Source: Pseudohalioglobus lutimaris
GTDB taxonomy: Bacteria > Pseudomonadota > Gammaproteobacteria > Pseudomonadales > Halieaceae
Assembly: GCF_002866825.1 (NCBI RefSeq)
Contig: NZ_PKUS01000019.1
Span: 44,581 to 108,580 of the forward strand
Reading direction: 5' to 3'
DNA length: 64,000 bases
Part shown: piece after piece, positions 1-9,223 of the stretch
Position numbering within the stretch: position 1 is the first letter of the stretch
How the letters are laid out: each line of letters starts with the position of its first letter
Made by a program: the position numbers and the translations under genes
The notes under the pieces: generated by a model
What the model saw: only the letters and a program-made list of their open reading frames with translations
The model's database searches: none
What the model was told of the DNA's origin: nothing

Positions 1-1221
1 GTTGCCCTGCAACTCCAGTATCTCCAGGCGATATCCCTCGATTGAGAGACCCGCATTGGCGTCGGGGAACCCCTCCAGGTGCTCCAGAATGAGCCCGCTC
101 AATGTCTTCGGGCCGTCAGTGGGCAATTCCCAGTGCAGTGCTTTGTTGATCTCGCGAATATTCGCGGCGCCGGAAATGATGAAGCTGCCGTCGCGTTGCG
201 GGAAGATGTTGTCCTCGCTGTCTGCCAGACTGGATGTGAACTCGCCAACAATCTCTTCGAGAATGTCCTCCAGAGCGACCAGGCCCAGGATGTCACCGTA
301 CTCGTCCACTACCACGCCAAGTCGGTGCTTTTTTTGTTGGAAGTTTAGTAGCTGAGTATGCAGTGGCGTGCTTTCGGGGATGAAATAGGGCTTTTCCATT
401 TCCCTCTCCAATGCGGCCCGGTCCAGGCCCTGGCTGTCGATCACCCGGCTTATATTACGCATGTGCAGCATGCCGACCACGTTGTTAATGTCTTCTTTCC
501 AGACCGGCAGGCGCGTATGGGAGCTGGTCTGGATGGCGCGCAGTATTTCGTCGTCACTGTCGTCCAGGTCGATACCGTAAACTTCGCTGCGCGGTACCAT
601 GATGTCGTCCACGCTGACCTCTTCCAGGTCGAGTATATTCAGCAGCATGCCCCGGTGACGCGCAGGAATCAGTTTGCCCGCGTCAGTTACGATGGTGCGC
701 AGCTCGGCAGATGAGACATGCTCGTCGTTCTGCTTTTTGGCATCCACACCCAACAGATGCAAGAGACCGTTGGTAACCCAGTTTACGATAGCCACCAGCG
801 GGTAACAGATTTTCAGTAGTGGCCAGAGAATCAGGCTTGCCGGGAAGGCGACTTTCTCCGGGTACAGGGCGGCCAGTGTTTTGGGTGTGATCTCGGAAAA
901 AATCAGTATGACCAGCGTCAGTGCAGCGGTGGCGATGAAGATCCCCGCATCGCCCCACAAACGGATGGCTATTACCGTGGCGATGGCCGAGGCAAAGATA
1001 TTGACCAGGTTGTTACCGATCAGAATCAGGCCGATCAACCGGTCTGGCCTGTCCAGCAGTTTGCCGGCCCGGATTGCGCCGCGGTGGTTGCTGTTCTGCA
1101 GGTGCTTCAACCTATAGCGATTGAGTGACATCATGCCAGTCTCAGAGCTGGAGAAGAAGCCGGAGAGGAAGATGAGTGCAGCCAGAATCGAAAAGAGGAG
1201 ACCCAGCGGAGCGTCGTTCAA
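1..1221 (-). CDS. CorC/HlyC-type CBS-domain transport protein (YfjD-like), 3' end cut by window
   Basis: This is an inner-membrane protein of the DUF21-CBS-CorC_HlyC family, linked to Mg/Co resistance or magnesium efflux. The N-terminus is a hydrophobic DUF21 segment carrying the family signature SSSETGMMSLNRYRLKH at about residues 22-38. A paired CBS region follows, with the MVPRSEV motif, and then the CorC_HlyC domain containing VVDEYGDILGLV. At least 407 residues are visible. The family usually has about 420, so only the last few residues lie outside the window. No ATG lies upstream of the conserved N-terminus, so the TTG at 1221 (LNDAPLGLLF) is taken as the start. It follows the CcsA-like gene on the same strand by 80 bp, as in many gammaproteobacteria. 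Confidence 0.85.
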   Translation of the reverse strand, partial: MNDAPLGLLFSILAALIFLSGFFSSSETGMMSLNRYRLKHLQNSNHRGAIRAGKLLDRPDRLIGLILIGNNLVNIFASAIATVIAIRLWGDAGIFIATAALTLVILIFSEITPKTLAALYPEKVAFPASLILWPLLKICYPLVAIVNWVTNGLLHLLGVDAKKQNDEHVSSAELRTIVTDAGKLIPARHRGMLLNILDLEEVSVDDIMVPRSEVYGIDLDDSDDEILRAIQTSSHTRLPVWKEDINNVVGMLHMRNISRVIDSQGLDRAALEREMEKPYFIPESTPLHTQLLNFQQKKHRLGVVVDEYGDILGLVALEDILEEIVGEFTSSLADSEDNIFPQRDGSFIISGAANIREINKALHWELPTDGPKTLSGLILEHLEGFPDANAGLSIEGYRLEILELQGN

Positions 1222-1301
1222 GGGGGGGTGAACCTGTGATAGTTTCTGAAACGGTATCTTGAAGAAAAAGCGGGGCAGGGGCAAGTCCCGACAACAGGAA
1301 C

Positions 1302-2105
1302 TCAGCCGCGGTGTAAAACCAGCTCAAGCACCAGTTTGGAACCGAAGAAAGCAAGCATCAGGGCTGCGAAGCCGGCCAGCGTAAGCCGTACTGCGGTCTG
1401 GCTGCGCCAGCCAAGCTTGTAGTGTCCCCACAGTAAAACGGTGAACAACGCCCACGCCAGCAGGGTCAGGGTGGTTTTGTGCACCAGGGACTGGGCAAAG
1501 ATATCGTCGAGGAAAATGAAGCCTGAGATGATTGCCACGGTCAGCATAAGCACCCCGGCCGCCAGCAATTCGAAGAGCATTTTCTCCATCAATTGTAGTG
1601 GCGGCAGAATTTGTACGATGCCGCGGGTGTGCCGGTGGCGTAACTGGTAGTCCTGGGCGGCTACCAGTGCCGACTGGGCCGCGGCAAGTGTCAACAGCGC
1701 GTAGGCAAGAATAGAACTGCCTATATGTAGCAGCAGGCCGCCGGGCAGGTCGGTAGTGATTGCGGCTGTTTCCGGGGCGAAAGTCGAGATCAGTACGGAC
1801 ATGGCCGAAAGTGGAAACAGGATGATCAACAGGTTTTGCAGCGGGCGGCGTACCATCAACAGCACGCAGAGCAGGTTGATGGCCAGGAACATCAGTGCGG
1901 AAATGGTGTAGAAGCCCAGGCTGAGCCCGCCCTGGCCGCCCACACTTTGAACAGCTACCGCGCAGTGGCAGAGCAGGGCCAGCCCTCCCAGTATGGCTAC
2001 GCCACGGGTGACCCGCTGGCGCCGCTGGAATACGTGGATCAGGTGCAAGCCTGTGGCCCCCAGGTAAAGTAGCGCGGCAAGCATGGCGAACACGGTAGTT
2101 GACAT
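1302..2105 (-). CDS. ypjD: CcsA/YpjD-type cytochrome c assembly membrane protein
   Basis: This 267-residue integral membrane protein has eight or so hydrophobic segments. It belongs to the CcsA/CcmC-like cytochrome c assembly family and matches the YpjD protein usually encoded next to ffh. Its precise role in gammaproteobacteria is not firmly settled; haem handling is inferred from the family. The start is placed at the ATG at 2105 (MSTTVFAMLAALLYLG), which begins a membrane segment directly. A 23-residue hydrophilic extension to 2174 is possible but unlikely. It is divergent from ffh with about 108 bp between the two starts, and is followed by the CorC-type gene. Confidence 0.8.
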   Translation of the reverse strand: MSTTVFAMLAALLYLGATGLHLIHVFQRRQRVTRGVAILGGLALLCHCAVAVQSVGGQGGLSLGFYTISALMFLAINLLCVLLMVRRPLQNLLIILFPLSAMSVLISTFAPETAAITTDLPGGLLLHIGSSILAYALLTLAAAQSALVAAQDYQLRHRHTRGIVQILPPLQLMEKMLFELLAAGVLMLTVAIISGFIFLDDIFAQSLVHKTTLTLLAWALFTVLLWGHYKLGWRSQTAVRLTLAGFAALMLAFFGSKLVLELVLHRG

Positions 2106-2213
2106 CTGTTTGGGGGTTGGACCGAGGTGGCGTATACTTCGCACCTTTGTACAGAAGTGGCCCCGCAGAATCAATAGCGGCCTGGCCTTATCCCCAGTTC
2201 CGAGAGAAACAAG

Positions 2214-3611
2214 ATGTTCCAGAGTCTTAGCGACCGCCTTTCAAGTAGCCTGCGTTCCATCACCGGCAAAGCCACCCTGACCGACGAAAATATCCAGGAA
2301 ACCCTGCGCGAAGTGCGTATGGCGCTGCTGGAGGCCGATGTGGCGCTACCCGTGGTCAAGGAGTTCGTGGAGGCGGTCCGGCAGCGTGCGGTGGGGCAAG
2401 AGGTGATGAAGAGCCTCAGCCCGGGGCAGGCCTTCCTCAAGATAGTCCAGGCCGAGTTGGAAGCGGTGATGGGTACCGCCAATGAGGGCCTGAACCTCGC
2501 TACCCAACCCCCCGCCGTTATCCTCATGGCCGGCTTGCAGGGTGCTGGTAAGACTACCTCCGTGGCCAAGCTGGCGAAACTGCTCAGGGAGCGGGATAAA
2601 AAGAAGGTCACTGTGGTATCTGCAGACGTCTACCGGCCTGCGGCAATAAAGCAGTTGGAGACACTGGCCGCCGAAGTGGGCGCGGATTTCTTCCCCTCAG
2701 ATGCCTCGCAAAAACCAGTGGCTATTGCCGAGGCAGCGGTCGTCCATGCGCGTAAGCAGTTTGCTGATGTATTGATTGTGGACACCGCTGGCCGGCTGGC
2801 CGTCGATGCGGAAATGATGGCGGAGATTGCCGCAGTACACAGAGCCGTTAACCCCATCGAGACGCTTTTTGTTGTTGATGCCATGACCGGCCAGGACGCG
2901 GCAAATACGGCGCGGGCGTTTGGTGAAACGCTACCGCTGACCGGTGTGATTCTGACCAAGGTAGATGCCGACACCCGCGGTGGTGCGGCGCTGTCAGTGC
3001 GCTCTGTGACGGGCAAGCCGATCAAGTTCCTCGGTGTGGGCGAAAAGACTGCCGCGCTGGATCCCTTCCACCCCGACAGGCTGGCCTCACGTATCCTCGG
3101 CATGGGGGATGTGCTCTCGTTGATCGAGGAGGCGGAGCAGAAGGTCGACAAGGTAAAGGCCGAGAAACTTGCCCGCAAGGTGAAAAAGGGACAGCGTTTT
3201 GACCTGGAGGACTTTCGTGACCAGTTGCAGCAAATGAACAATATGGGCGGTATCACCGGTATGCTGGACAAACTGCCCGGCATGGGGAACGTCGCGCAGA
3301 TGGCCCAGCAGAATATGGATACCAAAATGTTCTCGCGCATGGAGGCGATGATCAATTCCATGACCCCGGAAGAGCGCCGTCGCCCGGAACTGATTCAGGG
3401 CGCGCGCAAGCGCCGCATCACCCGTGGCTCAGGCACACAGGTTCAGGACCTCAACCGCCTGCTCAAGCAGCATAAGCAGATGCAGAAGATGATGAAGAAA
3501 ATGAAAGGCGGCGGTATGCAGAAGATGATGCGCGGTCTGGGCGGCATGATGCCGCCGGGTGCAGGCGGTCCAGGCGGGATGCCTCCCGGTGGCATGCCTC
3601 CCTTCAAGTGA
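2214..3611 (+). CDS. ffh: Signal recognition particle GTPase Ffh
   Basis: The protein component of the bacterial signal recognition particle binds 4.5S RNA and signal peptides and delivers nascent membrane proteins to FtsY. The 465-residue protein has the N domain (MFQSLSDRLSSSLRSI), then the G domain with P-loop GLQGAGKTTSVAKL near residue 106, the DTAGR motif and TKVDADTRGG. The methionine-rich M domain ends in a Met/Gly/Lys tail with repeats of GGMPP type. The length is normal for the family. It is divergent from ypjD and upstream of rpsP, the conserved gammaproteobacterial order. Confidence 0.97.
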   Translation: MFQSLSDRLSSSLRSITGKATLTDENIQETLREVRMALLEADVALPVVKEFVEAVRQRAVGQEVMKSLSPGQAFLKIVQAELEAVMGTANEGLNLATQPPAVILMAGLQGAGKTTSVAKLAKLLRERDKKKVTVVSADVYRPAAIKQLETLAAEVGADFFPSDASQKPVAIAEAAVVHARKQFADVLIVDTAGRLAVDAEMMAEIAAVHRAVNPIETLFVVDAMTGQDAANTARAFGETLPLTGVILTKVDADTRGGAALSVRSVTGKPIKFLGVGEKTAALDPFHPDRLASRILGMGDVLSLIEEAEQKVDKVKAEKLARKVKKGQRFDLEDFRDQLQQMNNMGGITGMLDKLPGMGNVAQMAQQNMDTKMFSRMEAMINSMTPEERRRPELIQGARKRRITRGSGTQVQDLNRLLKQHKQMQKMMKKMKGGGMQKMMRGLGGMMPPGAGGPGGMPPGGMPPFK

Positions 3612-3701
3612 GGCTGGCGCCGCATGCTTCGAGCGCCGGGGTAGCGGCGCAAGGAAAGTCGCTAAGCTGCGGAATTACCTGAAAAAATCCTGCGCACGGG
3701 G

Positions 3702-3730
3702 TTTTAATCCAGCAGTGATTTCCGTATGAT
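3702..3730 (+). promoter_or_regulatory. Putative sigma-70 promoter for rpsP-rimM-trmD-rplS
   Basis: A good -10 hexamer TATGAT lies at 3725-3730, 17 bp after a weak -35 (TTTTAA, 3702-3707). It lies 94 bp before the rpsP start in the only sizeable gap upstream of the ribosomal operon. The -10 is convincing and the -35 is poor, so the position is an inference from sequence alone. Confidence 0.4.
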
Positions 3731-3741
3731 ACGCCACCTTT

Positions 3742-3762
3742 CCGGCCAGTGTGCCGGTTTTT
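3742..3762 (+). terminator. Terminator-like hairpin between ffh and rpsP
   Basis: A 5-bp GC stem (CCGGC, 3742-3746; GCCGG, 3753-3757) with a 6-base loop is followed directly by five T residues. It could end ffh transcription. If the promoter at 3702-3730 is real, it would instead sit at the very 5' end of the rpsP leader. The stem is short, so termination may be partial. Confidence 0.4.
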
Positions 3763-3823
3763 GTCGTGGGTGGCTGAGCAAGATCGTGTCAGATACCCCT
3801 AATATTTCAGGAATTTAGAGCAA

Positions 3824-4072
3824 ATGGTAACAATTCGTCTTGCACGCGGCGGCTCCAAGAAGCGCCCCTTTTACCACCTGACCGTGACCGACCATCGTAA
3901 TGCACGTAATGGCCGTTTCATTGAGCGCGTGGGTTTCTTTAACCCGGTTGCGCGTGGCCAGGAAGAGCGCCTGCGCGTTGATGCTGACCGCATCGATTAC
4001 TGGCAGGGCCAGGGCGCACAGCTGTCCGAGCGTGTATCCAAGCTGGTGAAAGAAGCTGCCGCAGCGGCTTGA
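3824..4072 (+). CDS. rpsP: 30S ribosomal protein S16
   Basis: S16 is a primary-binding component of the small ribosomal subunit. The 82-residue product begins [19 protein letters not shown] and contains the family pattern [14 protein letters not shown], at normal length. It is the first gene of the rpsP-rimM-trmD-rplS operon. The intergenic leader of about 210 bp upstream holds a putative promoter and a hairpin. Confidence 0.97.
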   Translation: MVTIRLARGGSKKRPFYHLTVTDHRNARNGRFIERVGFFNPVARGQEERLRVDADRIDYWQGQGAQLSERVSKLVKEAAAAA

Positions 4073-4091
4073 TAACCCGCTAGCGCACCCT

Positions 4092-4640
4092 ATGGGTGAG
4101 CCTGGATACAAGCTGGTAACCGCTGGCAAAGTCACCGGCTGCTATGGTGTAAAGGGTTGGGTGAAGGTCCACTCTTACACTGACCCGGTGGCGAATATTG
4201 CCGGGTTGGGTCAGTGGCGGGTAAAGCGTCACGGCGCACTGGAAGCCTTTGAGGTTGACCAGTGGAAGCGGCATGGCAAGGGGATGGTTGCGCATATCTC
4301 CGGAGTGGATGACCGCAACTTGGCAGAGTCTTTCAAGGGACTGGAGATTCTGGTTCCGGCGGACAGCCTGCCCAGTCTGGAGGAGGGCGAGTACTACTGG
4401 CGCGACCTGCAAGGTTTGCAGGTTTGGGGCAGGGAACCCGGGTCGGGCGAGCAGCGAGTATTACTGGGTGAGGTGGATTACCTGATCGAAACCGGCGCCA
4501 ACGATGTGCTGGTGGTCAAGGCTACAGGCCAGAGCATAGATGATAGTGAACGCCTGATACCCTACCTTCCCGGTGACGTGGTGACACGGGTTAGTCCGGA
4601 AGAGGGGGTTATCGAGGTCGATTGGTACCTTGACGAATAA
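4092..4640 (+). CDS. rimM: 16S rRNA processing / 30S maturation factor RimM
   Basis: RimM binds S19 and helps assemble the 30S head. The 182-residue protein has the N-terminal beta-barrel beginning near [20 protein letters not shown], then the PRC-barrel region marked by [16 protein letters not shown] and ending EVDWYLDE. The start ATG at 4092 lies 19 bp after rpsP. The ribosome-binding site is weak, which suggests translational coupling to rpsP. Length and position are normal for the family. Confidence 0.95.
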   Translation: MGEPGYKLVTAGKVTGCYGVKGWVKVHSYTDPVANIAGLGQWRVKRHGALEAFEVDQWKRHGKGMVAHISGVDDRNLAESFKGLEILVPADSLPSLEEGEYYWRDLQGLQVWGREPGSGEQRVLLGEVDYLIETGANDVLVVKATGQSIDDSERLIPYLPGDVVTRVSPEEGVIEVDWYLDE

Positions 4641-4690
4641 GGAACTGCAGCAGCAACACGCAGCAGCGACAGGAACAGGGTAAACACAGC

Positions 4691-5428
4691 ATGCATTTTG
4701 CACTGGTAAGCCTGTTTCCAGAGATGTTTGGCGCAGTTACTGATCATGGTGTGACCGGCCGGGCGGTGAAGCAGGGGCTGGTTGAGATCAGCCACAGTAA
4801 CCCACGCGATTACACCACCGACAAACATCGAACGGTGGATGATCGGCCCTACGGCGGTGGCCCGGGCATGTTGATGAAGATTGACCCTCTGCAGCAGGCT
4901 ATCGCTGCAGCCAGGGAAAGCGCAGGGAGTGACGCACGCGTCATTTACCTGTCGCCACAGGGGCAACGCCTGGACCACGACAAGGCCGTGGCACTTTCTC
5001 GAGAGAAGGCGTTGATTCTGGTGGCGGGCCGCTACGAGGGCGTGGACGAGCGCTTGATCGAAGCGGAAGTGGACGAGGAACTGTCTATAGGGGACTACGT
5101 CCTGAGCGGCGGTGAGTTGGCCGCGATGGTGGTTATCGATGCGGTGACGCGGCAGATGCCAGGTGTGCTGGGCCATGAATTGTCCGCGCAAGAGGACTCA
5201 TACGCGGACGGTTTATTGGACTGCCCGCACTACACCCGGCCTGAGGTGTACCAGGGAGCACGGGTACCGGATGTATTACTCAGCGGCAATCATGAAGAGA
5301 TTCGCCGCTGGCGCCTGAAGCAGGCACTGGGCAGAACGCAGCAGCGTCGCCCGGACATGCTGGCAGGCAGGGCCATGTCGGCCGAGGAAAAAACGTTGTT
5401 GGCGGAATATCTTCGCGAACAGGAATGA
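4691..5428 (+). CDS. trmD: tRNA (guanine-N1-)-methyltransferase TrmD
   Basis: TrmD makes m1G37 in tRNAs with G at position 36 and so prevents frameshifting. The 245-residue protein has the SPOUT trefoil-knot SAM site ([15 protein letters not shown] and [17 protein letters not shown]) and the N-terminal FPEMF motif. The C-terminal helical domain includes [19 protein letters not shown]. It follows rimM by 50 bp in the standard operon. Confidence 0.97.
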   Translation: MHFALVSLFPEMFGAVTDHGVTGRAVKQGLVEISHSNPRDYTTDKHRTVDDRPYGGGPGMLMKIDPLQQAIAAARESAGSDARVIYLSPQGQRLDHDKAVALSREKALILVAGRYEGVDERLIEAEVDEELSIGDYVLSGGELAAMVVIDAVTRQMPGVLGHELSAQEDSYADGLLDCPHYTRPEVYQGARVPDVLLSGNHEEIRRWRLKQALGRTQQRRPDMLAGRAMSAEEKTLLAEYLREQE

Positions 5429-5485
5429 ACACTTTTTAATACGGCTAGCTGTGAAGCTACATTTGGATATCAACAGGAGCGCACC

Positions 5486-5839
5486 ATGAGCACCAACAAG
5501 ATCATTTCTCAGCTTGAAGCTGAACAGATGCAAAAAGAACTGCCTGAATTCGGCCCGGGTGACACCGTAGTCGTTCAGGTAAAGGTAAAGGAAGGCGAGC
5601 GTGAACGTCTGCAGGCGTTCGAAGGTGTTGTCATTGGCAAGCGCAATCGCGCCCTGAACTCTGCCTTCACTGTGCGCAAAATCTCCCACGGCGTTGGCGT
5701 TGAGCGTACCTTCCAGACATACAGCCCTTTGGTTGAGAGCATTACTGTCAAGCGTCGCGGCGATGTACGCCAGGCCAAGCTGTACTATCTGCGTGAGCTG
5801 TCAGGCAAGGCTGCGCGCATCAAGGAGAAGCTGTCCTAG
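5486..5839 (+). CDS. rplS: 50S ribosomal protein L19
   Basis: L19 lies at the 30S-50S interface. The 117-residue product has the conserved [16 protein letters not shown], the [16 protein letters not shown] segment and [10 protein letters not shown]. It is the last gene of the rpsP operon and is followed 26 bp later by a strong rho-independent terminator. A possible SD, CAGGAG, precedes the ATG by a few bases. Confidence 0.97.
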   Translation: MSTNKIISQLEAEQMQKELPEFGPGDTVVVQVKVKEGERERLQAFEGVVIGKRNRALNSAFTVRKISHGVGVERTFQTYSPLVESITVKRRGDVRQAKLYYLRELSGKAARIKEKLS

Positions 5840-5865
5840 GGCAGTTTCTATCCTGCAGATTCCAA

Positions 5866-5889
5866 AGCGGCCCCAGTGGCCGCTTTTTT
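5866..5889 (+). terminator. Rho-independent terminator of the rpsP-rplS operon
   Basis: A perfect 7-bp stem (AGCGGCC and GGCCGCT) with a 5-base loop is followed by six T residues at 5884-5889, immediately downstream of rplS. This is a textbook intrinsic terminator on the plus strand. Confidence 0.92.
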
Positions 5890-5974
5890 GTATCATCCCC
5901 CTGGTGAAACTGGCCGAGTCTTTTCGGGTAGGGTGGCGATGTGACCCGGTAACCTCACTTTTTTGCCTCAAGTG

Positions 5975-5986
5975 CCGGTATACCGG
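5975..5986. repeat. 12-bp perfect palindrome upstream of xerD
   Basis: CCGGTATACCGG (5975-5986) is a perfect palindrome followed by TTTTAAA, 92 bp before xerD. It may be a protein-binding site or a small stem. The rest of the 189-bp gap after the rplS terminator holds no other recognised signal. Confidence 0.3.
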
Positions 5987-6078
5987 TTTTAAACTCGACT
6001 GGCAGATGGAATTTTAAGAGGACCAGCGCCGGCCGCCGCAAACGGTAAAAAAACTGAAATCCATGCTACCGTACAACC

Positions 6079-6984
6079 ATGCCTAAGCCATTGTCCGAGC
6101 ACCCTGAAATCGAACGCTACATCGATGCCATGTGGATGGAAAAGGGGCTCAGCGATAACAGCTTGAGCTCCTACCGGCGGGACCTGCGCCAGTTCAACGA
6201 CTGGCTCATGCGTAACAGGCAGAGCTCCGTCATACGTGCTGACCGGTCTCAACTGCAGGCCTATCTCGGCGCCCGCCTGGAGCAGGGGCAGTCACCGCGC
6301 TCCACCGCCAGGTTTATGTCCTGCGCCAGGGGCTTCTATAAGTACCTGCTCAGGGAAGGGCGGCTGACTGTGGACCCTACTCTGGATGTGGACAGCCCTA
6401 AACTGGGGCGCCCGCTACCCAAGTCTCTCTCCGAGGCCGATGTGGATAAACTGCTGGAGGCGCCCGACCTGGATGTCGCACTGGAGTTCCGGGATCGCAC
6501 CATGCTTGAGTTGCTTTACGCCTGCGGGCTCAGGGTGACCGAACTGACCAGTTTGCAGGTAAACCAGGTGAGCCTGAACCAGGGCGTGGTGAGAGTGTTT
6601 GGTAAAGGCAGCAAGGAACGCCTGGTGCCAATGGGCGAGGAGGCGCTGTCGTGGTTGCAGCGTTACCTGGCCGGTCCGCGCAGCGAACTGTTGAAGGGTG
6701 TGCCGTCTGATGTCATATTTCCCAGTAACCGGGGGCGACAGATGACTCGCCAGACCTTCTGGTATCGTATTAAAATCTATGCCCAGCGCGCAGGTATCCG
6801 TCAGGCACTGTCACCGCACACCCTGCGCCACGCCTTTGCCACCCATTTGCTGAACCATGGCGCCGATCTGCGTGTGGTGCAGATGTTGTTGGGGCACAGT
6901 GACCTGACCACGACACAGATCTATACCCACGTGGCCAAGCAGCGTATGCAGGAACTGCATGCACAGCATCATCCCCGTGGATAA
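6079..6984 (+). CDS. xerD: Site-specific tyrosine recombinase XerD
   Basis: XerD acts with XerC at dif to resolve chromosome dimers under FtsK control. The 301-residue protein has the N-terminal SAM-like core-binding domain and the C-terminal catalytic domain. The tyrosine recombinase residues are visible: Arg in ACGLRVTELTSL, His/Arg in HTLRHAFATHLL, His in LLGHSDL, and the nucleophile Tyr in TQIYTHV. It is followed by dsbC, as in Pseudomonas, which supports XerD over XerC. No integron or prophage context is present. Confidence 0.95.
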   Translation: MPKPLSEHPEIERYIDAMWMEKGLSDNSLSSYRRDLRQFNDWLMRNRQSSVIRADRSQLQAYLGARLEQGQSPRSTARFMSCARGFYKYLLREGRLTVDPTLDVDSPKLGRPLPKSLSEADVDKLLEAPDLDVALEFRDRTMLELLYACGLRVTELTSLQVNQVSLNQGVVRVFGKGSKERLVPMGEEALSWLQRYLAGPRSELLKGVPSDVIFPSNRGRQMTRQTFWYRIKIYAQRAGIRQALSPHTLRHAFATHLLNHGADLRVVQMLLGHSDLTTTQIYTHVAKQRMQELHAQHHPRG

Positions 6985-7069
6985 GGAACTACCGGGACAA
7001 AGTCTGCTCAAAGAGGCGACTACTAACGTTATTGGCAGTATAAAAAGCTGCCGCAATTGAGGAAACACT

Positions 7070-7819
7070 ATGCTCAACCTGACCTGTAAAGCCCTTTCTG
7101 CGCTGGTTTTGTCCGCGTTATCTGCCTTTTCGCTGGCGGGCGAACCGGCAGACAAGGCGATTGTCGACAAGCTCAGCGCTGCGCTCGCCAGTCCGGCTAT
7201 GGGGCTAACAGTGGATACCGTGGAAACCAGTGAAATGCCCGGGATCTACGAAGTACAGTTTGAATCTGGTCCCATGGTCTATGCCACCGGTGACGGGCGG
7301 TTTTTCCTGCTGGGTGACCTGTTCCAGGTTAATGACGGACAATTCGTGAACCTTGCCGAACAGCGCCGCGATGCCGAGCGTGTGGCCGTGCTGGGTGCCG
7401 TGGACACTGCCGACATGATTGTATTTCCTGCGGAAGGAGAGACTCGAGCGCATATCAGCGTATTTACCGATATCACCTGCTTCTACTGTCAGAAGCTGCA
7501 TAAAGAGGTACCGGAGTTGAACAAGCGCGGCGTGGAGGTCCGTTATCTGGCCTATCCCCGTGCTGGTGTCGACTCCCCCGGATACCGTCAGCTGGTAGGC
7601 GCCTGGTGTTCCGAGAACCCGCAGGAAACCCTGACAAAAATGAAGAACAAGGAGTCCGTGCCGTCCAAACAGTGTGACGATAACCCGGTAGCGGAGCAGT
7701 ATCAGCTTGGCCAGGAAATGGGTGTGCGCGGTACCCCGGCCATGGTAACGGGAACCGGCCAGATGATTCCCGGTTACCAGAGCGCAGATCAATTGATGGT
7801 CACCCTGGGGCTCAACTGA
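7070..7819 (+). CDS. dsbC: Periplasmic disulfide isomerase DsbC
   Basis: DsbC reshuffles wrong disulfides in the periplasm and is kept reduced by DsbD. The 249-residue precursor has a signal peptide ending near LSAFSLAGEP, an N-terminal dimerisation domain (VDTVETSEMPGIYEVQF) and a thioredoxin-like domain. The active-site motif is CFYC (within DITCFYCQKLHKE), and a second Cys pair lies at WCSENP and KQCDDN. The cis-Pro region is RGTPAMV. It sits between xerD and the hom/thrC block, as in related gammaproteobacteria. Confidence 0.93.
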   Translation: MLNLTCKALSALVLSALSAFSLAGEPADKAIVDKLSAALASPAMGLTVDTVETSEMPGIYEVQFESGPMVYATGDGRFFLLGDLFQVNDGQFVNLAEQRRDAERVAVLGAVDTADMIVFPAEGETRAHISVFTDITCFYCQKLHKEVPELNKRGVEVRYLAYPRAGVDSPGYRQLVGAWCSENPQETLTKMKNKESVPSKQCDDNPVAEQYQLGQEMGVRGTPAMVTGTGQMIPGYQSADQLMVTLGLN

Positions 7820-7911
7820 CGCAGCGGCTGTCGTTTCTCCGCGCGGGTCTCGCGTCGGCAGCGTAATCGGTTGCCCGACCAGCACTGCGCGGTGAATTAC
7901 CACTCTCCGCG

Positions 7912-7940
7912 TTGACATCCCCCCCCTGAAACCTTACTGT
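7912..7940 (+). promoter_or_regulatory. Putative promoter for the aminotransferase-hom-thrC-recJ genes
   Basis: A consensus -35 TTGACA (7912-7917) is separated by 17 bp, including an 8-C run, from a weak -10 TACTGT (7935-7940). It lies 59 bp ahead of the GTG start at 7999. The spacing and -35 are good and the -10 is only fair. Confidence 0.45.
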
Positions 7941-7998
7941 TTCCACCGTTTTTTGGCTATCACCCCTGGCCTTCGGGCCCCGGATCAGAGTTTCTACC

Positions 7999-9189
7999 GT
8001 GGACGAGCAATTTCGGCGAATTTCGCGCCTTCCCCCCTATGTTTTCAATATCATTGGTGATTTGAAGCAGCAGGCGCGTGCGGCGGGTGAGGATATTATT
8101 GATTTCGGGATGGGTAATCCTGACCAGGCCACACCGGCACACATTGTCGACAAGCTGGTTGAGACCGCGCAGCGCGGGGACACTCACCGGTATTCACAGT
8201 CCAAGGGTATACCGCGATTGCGCAAAGCCATATGTGACTGGTACCTGAAACGTTACGACGTGACGCTGTGCCCCGAAACCGAGGCGATCGTCACCCTGGG
8301 TTCCAAGGAAGGCCTCGCGCATCTCGCTCTGGCCTGTACCGGCCCTGGCGACGCTGTGCTGGTGCCCAACCCTTCTTATCCTATTCATCCCTATGGCTTT
8401 GTGATTTCAGGTGCCGATATCCGCCATGTGCCCATGGGCGAGAATGAAAACGTATTTTTCGAAGAACTGGAGAAGGCGATTCACAACAGCTGGCCCAGGC
8501 CCAAGATGCTGGTGCTGAACTTTCCCTCCAACCCCACCGCGCACTGCGTCGAGCTGGAGTTCTATGAGAGAGTCGTTGCTATCGCCAGGGAGCACAAAAT
8601 CTGGGTGGTACAGGACCTGGCCTACGCCGACCTGTGCTACGACGGGTATGTCGCCCCTTCCATCCTGCAGGTGAAAGGCGCAATGGATGTGGCCGTGGAG
8701 TTTTTCAGTATGTCCAAGAGTTACAACATGCCCGGATGGCGTGTTGGCTTCTGCTGCGGTAACAAGGCGCTGGTAGGTGCCCTGGCGCGCATCAAGTCGT
8801 ATCTTGATTACGGTATGTTCACGCCGATACAGGTCGCTGCGATCAAGGCTTTGGAGGGTGACCAGAGCTGCGTGAGCGAGATCAATTCCATGTACTGCTC
8901 CCGCCGGGATGTCTTGTGCAATGGTCTTAACGAGGCTGGCTGGCCGGTAACGCCGCCCAAGGCCACCATGTTTGTATGGGCAAAAATCCCTGCGTATTAC
9001 GCAGAAATGGGTTCGCTGGAGTTCAGTAAAAAACTGCTCAAGGAAGCCCGGGTTGCTGTGTCACCCGGTGTAGGGTTCGGCGAATACGGTGAGGGCTACG
9101 TGCGCTTCGGTCTTATTGAGAACGAACATCGCACCCGGCAGGCACTGCGCAGTATAAAGAAAATGATCAAACAGGATGGTTTCGCCTGA
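7999..9189 (+). CDS. alaC: Class I PLP aminotransferase (AlaC-like, alanine/glutamate type)
   Basis: This 396-residue class I/II fold-type I aminotransferase resembles AlaC (YfdZ), which makes alanine from pyruvate with glutamate as donor. The exact substrate cannot be read from sequence. Visible marks are the N-terminal [11 protein letters not shown], the PNPSYP and NFPSNPTA motifs, the cofactor-binding [10 protein letters not shown] and the PLP lysine in [17 protein letters not shown]. The start is GTG at 7999. It lies 34 bp before hom and may share its transcript, consistent with amino-acid supply in the aspartate family. Confidence 0.85.
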   Translation: MDEQFRRISRLPPYVFNIIGDLKQQARAAGEDIIDFGMGNPDQATPAHIVDKLVETAQRGDTHRYSQSKGIPRLRKAICDWYLKRYDVTLCPETEAIVTLGSKEGLAHLALACTGPGDAVLVPNPSYPIHPYGFVISGADIRHVPMGENENVFFEELEKAIHNSWPRPKMLVLNFPSNPTAHCVELEFYERVVAIAREHKIWVVQDLAYADLCYDGYVAPSILQVKGAMDVAVEFFSMSKSYNMPGWRVGFCCGNKALVGALARIKSYLDYGMFTPIQVAAIKALEGDQSCVSEINSMYCSRRDVLCNGLNEAGWPVTPPKATMFVWAKIPAYYAEMGSLEFSKKLLKEARVAVSPGVGFGEYGEGYVRFGLIENEHRTRQALRSIKKMIKQDGFA

Positions 9190-9223
9190 GGCGTTGCCAG
9201 CACATCGGAGTAAGCAACAGAGA

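Noticed and set aside
9176..9223. Upstream ATG for hom, 16 residues before the chosen start
   Set aside because: It lies inside the preceding aminotransferase coding region, and the conserved Rossmann start fits ATG 9224.
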